From Thermogutta sp. (lineage in GTDB: Bacteria > Planctomycetota > Planctomycetia > Pirellulales > Thermoguttaceae): a stretch of DNA of 5,696 nt. Under the pieces are notes generated by a model. It was not told the DNA's origin and did no database searches. It saw nothing but the letters and a program-made list of their open reading frames with translations. Shown one piece after another: positions 5,173 through 5,696 of this stretch. The stretch lies in assembly GCA_012798155.1 (NCBI GenBank), contig JAAZNR010000455.1, positions 1 to 5,696 of the forward strand, read 5' to 3'. Made by a program: the position numbers and the translations under genes. The stretch's first letter is position 1, and the number at the start of each line of letters is the position of its first letter.

Positions 5173-5696
5173 GGACGCGGCGGGCGGCGGGAAACGATCA
5201 CGCCGGCTCCTGCCCCGGCAACAAAAACGAACTCCCTTGCGTGCGAATGATGGACGCGATGCCTCAAAACCTTGGGACCCTCACGGAAGGCTTGACCTCC
5301 GCCACGGAAGGCTTGACCTCCGCGGACCGCTTGGCCGAGCTGATTCGGAGCAAACAAGCTTGTCTGGCGGAGCTGTTGGGCGTCTGCCGCCGCCAGGTCG
5401 AACTGGTGGAAGGCGGCGACGTGGAGGGGTTGCTGGAACTTCTGGCCTGGAAACAGCGGTATGTGCAGGAAATTCAAAGACTGGAGTCGGCATTGGCCCC
5501 CTACCGCCGGGAATCGCCCGAAAGCCGCTCGTGGCGCAGTGAGGACTTGCGACGGGAGACGGCGGGAAGGCTGCAAGACTGCCGCCGGCTTCTCGCGGAG
5601 ATACTGGAGATCGAGCGGCATTGCGAGCAAAAGATGACCGCCGGAAGAGAGGAGATCAGTCGTCGCTTGCATGCGATACAAGACGCCGCGGAGGCC
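5169..5696 (+). CDS. FlgN-like flagellar export chaperone (3' end beyond window)
   Basis: The frame stays open for 176 codons to the window edge, so the gene is partial. ATG 5169 overlaps the TPR gene's TGA as ATGA. Later in-frame ATGs at 5247, 5250 and 5259 are also possible, since none has a good ribosome site and the first 26 residues (basic, Gly/Cys-containing) do not look like the family. From about residue 52 the product is almost wholly helical: LAELIRSKQACLAELL, then EGGDVEGLLELLAWKQRYVQEIQRLE, then a coiled-coil-like stretch to the edge. This helix pattern, with the GDVEGLLELLAWKQ segment, resembles FlgN-family proteins, which hold hook-filament junction proteins (FlgK, FlgL) before export in the cytoplasm. 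The family is loosely conserved, so another short coiled-coil protein is possible. Flagellar genes may follow downstream. Confidence 0.62.
   Translation, partial: MRTRRAAGNDHAGSCPGNKNELPCVRMMDAMPQNLGTLTEGLTSATEGLTSADRLAELIRSKQACLAELLGVCRRQVELVEGGDVEGLLELLAWKQRYVQEIQRLESALAPYRRESPESRSWRSEDLRRETAGRLQDCRRLLAEILEIERHCEQKMTAGREEISRRLHAIQDAAEA
5282..5323 (+). repeat. Perfect 21-bp in-frame tandem duplication
   Basis: Bases 5282-5302 and 5303-5323 are identical. In the FlgN-like frame they encode TEGLTSA twice, just before the first predicted helix. Perfect identity points to a recent slippage event, and the length (seven codons) keeps the frame, which supports this frame being coding. Confidence 0.95.

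Overview
The window is GC-rich bacterial DNA carrying four plus-strand genes and one small open frame. The mix suggests a flagellated member of the Planctomycetota: a corrinoid methyltransferase pair, then a membrane-anchored TPR protein overlapping a FlgN-like flagellar chaperone gene. This is an inference from gene content and style, because no rRNA or marker gene is present.

Region 1 (1-2304) is a corrinoid-dependent methyl-transfer module. It holds a URO-D-fold methyltransferase (28-1233), a small unrecognised ORF (1384-1578) and a MtaC/MtbC-type corrinoid protein (1657-2304). The methyltransferase would move a methyl group from a small substrate onto the cobalt of the corrinoid carried by the second protein. 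The substrate cannot be read with certainty. An E-X13-E-X20-H pattern in the methyltransferase resembles the zinc motif I recall for O-demethylase methyltransferase I enzymes. No reductive activase and no methyltransferase II lie in the window. The leader of the corrinoid gene contains two abutting hairpins, one displaying an orphan Shine-Dalgarno sequence in its loop and one partly covering the real one.

Region 2 (2305-2730) is a 426-base non-coding stretch. It has a strong stem-loop just after the corrinoid gene, several smaller and partly competing hairpins, and an AT-rich segment before the next gene. That segment holds a plausible promoter, a 10-bp palindrome and four imperfect repeats, each a G/pyrimidine-alternating 10-mer followed by an A-tract.

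Region 3 (2731-5696) starts a second transcription unit. An 813-residue single-pass membrane protein with a large TPR domain overlaps by ATGA the start of a 3'-truncated gene whose helical product looks like a FlgN-family flagellar export chaperone. The latter contains a perfect 21-bp in-frame tandem duplication near its start. The two genes are probably co-transcribed, which hints that the TPR protein may act in flagellar assembly or another envelope process.

Nothing here proves a wholly new system. The best leads are the small ORF joined in frame to the corrinoid gene across a single TGA, the twin-hairpin leader, the A-tract repeat array, and the TPR-FlgN pairing.
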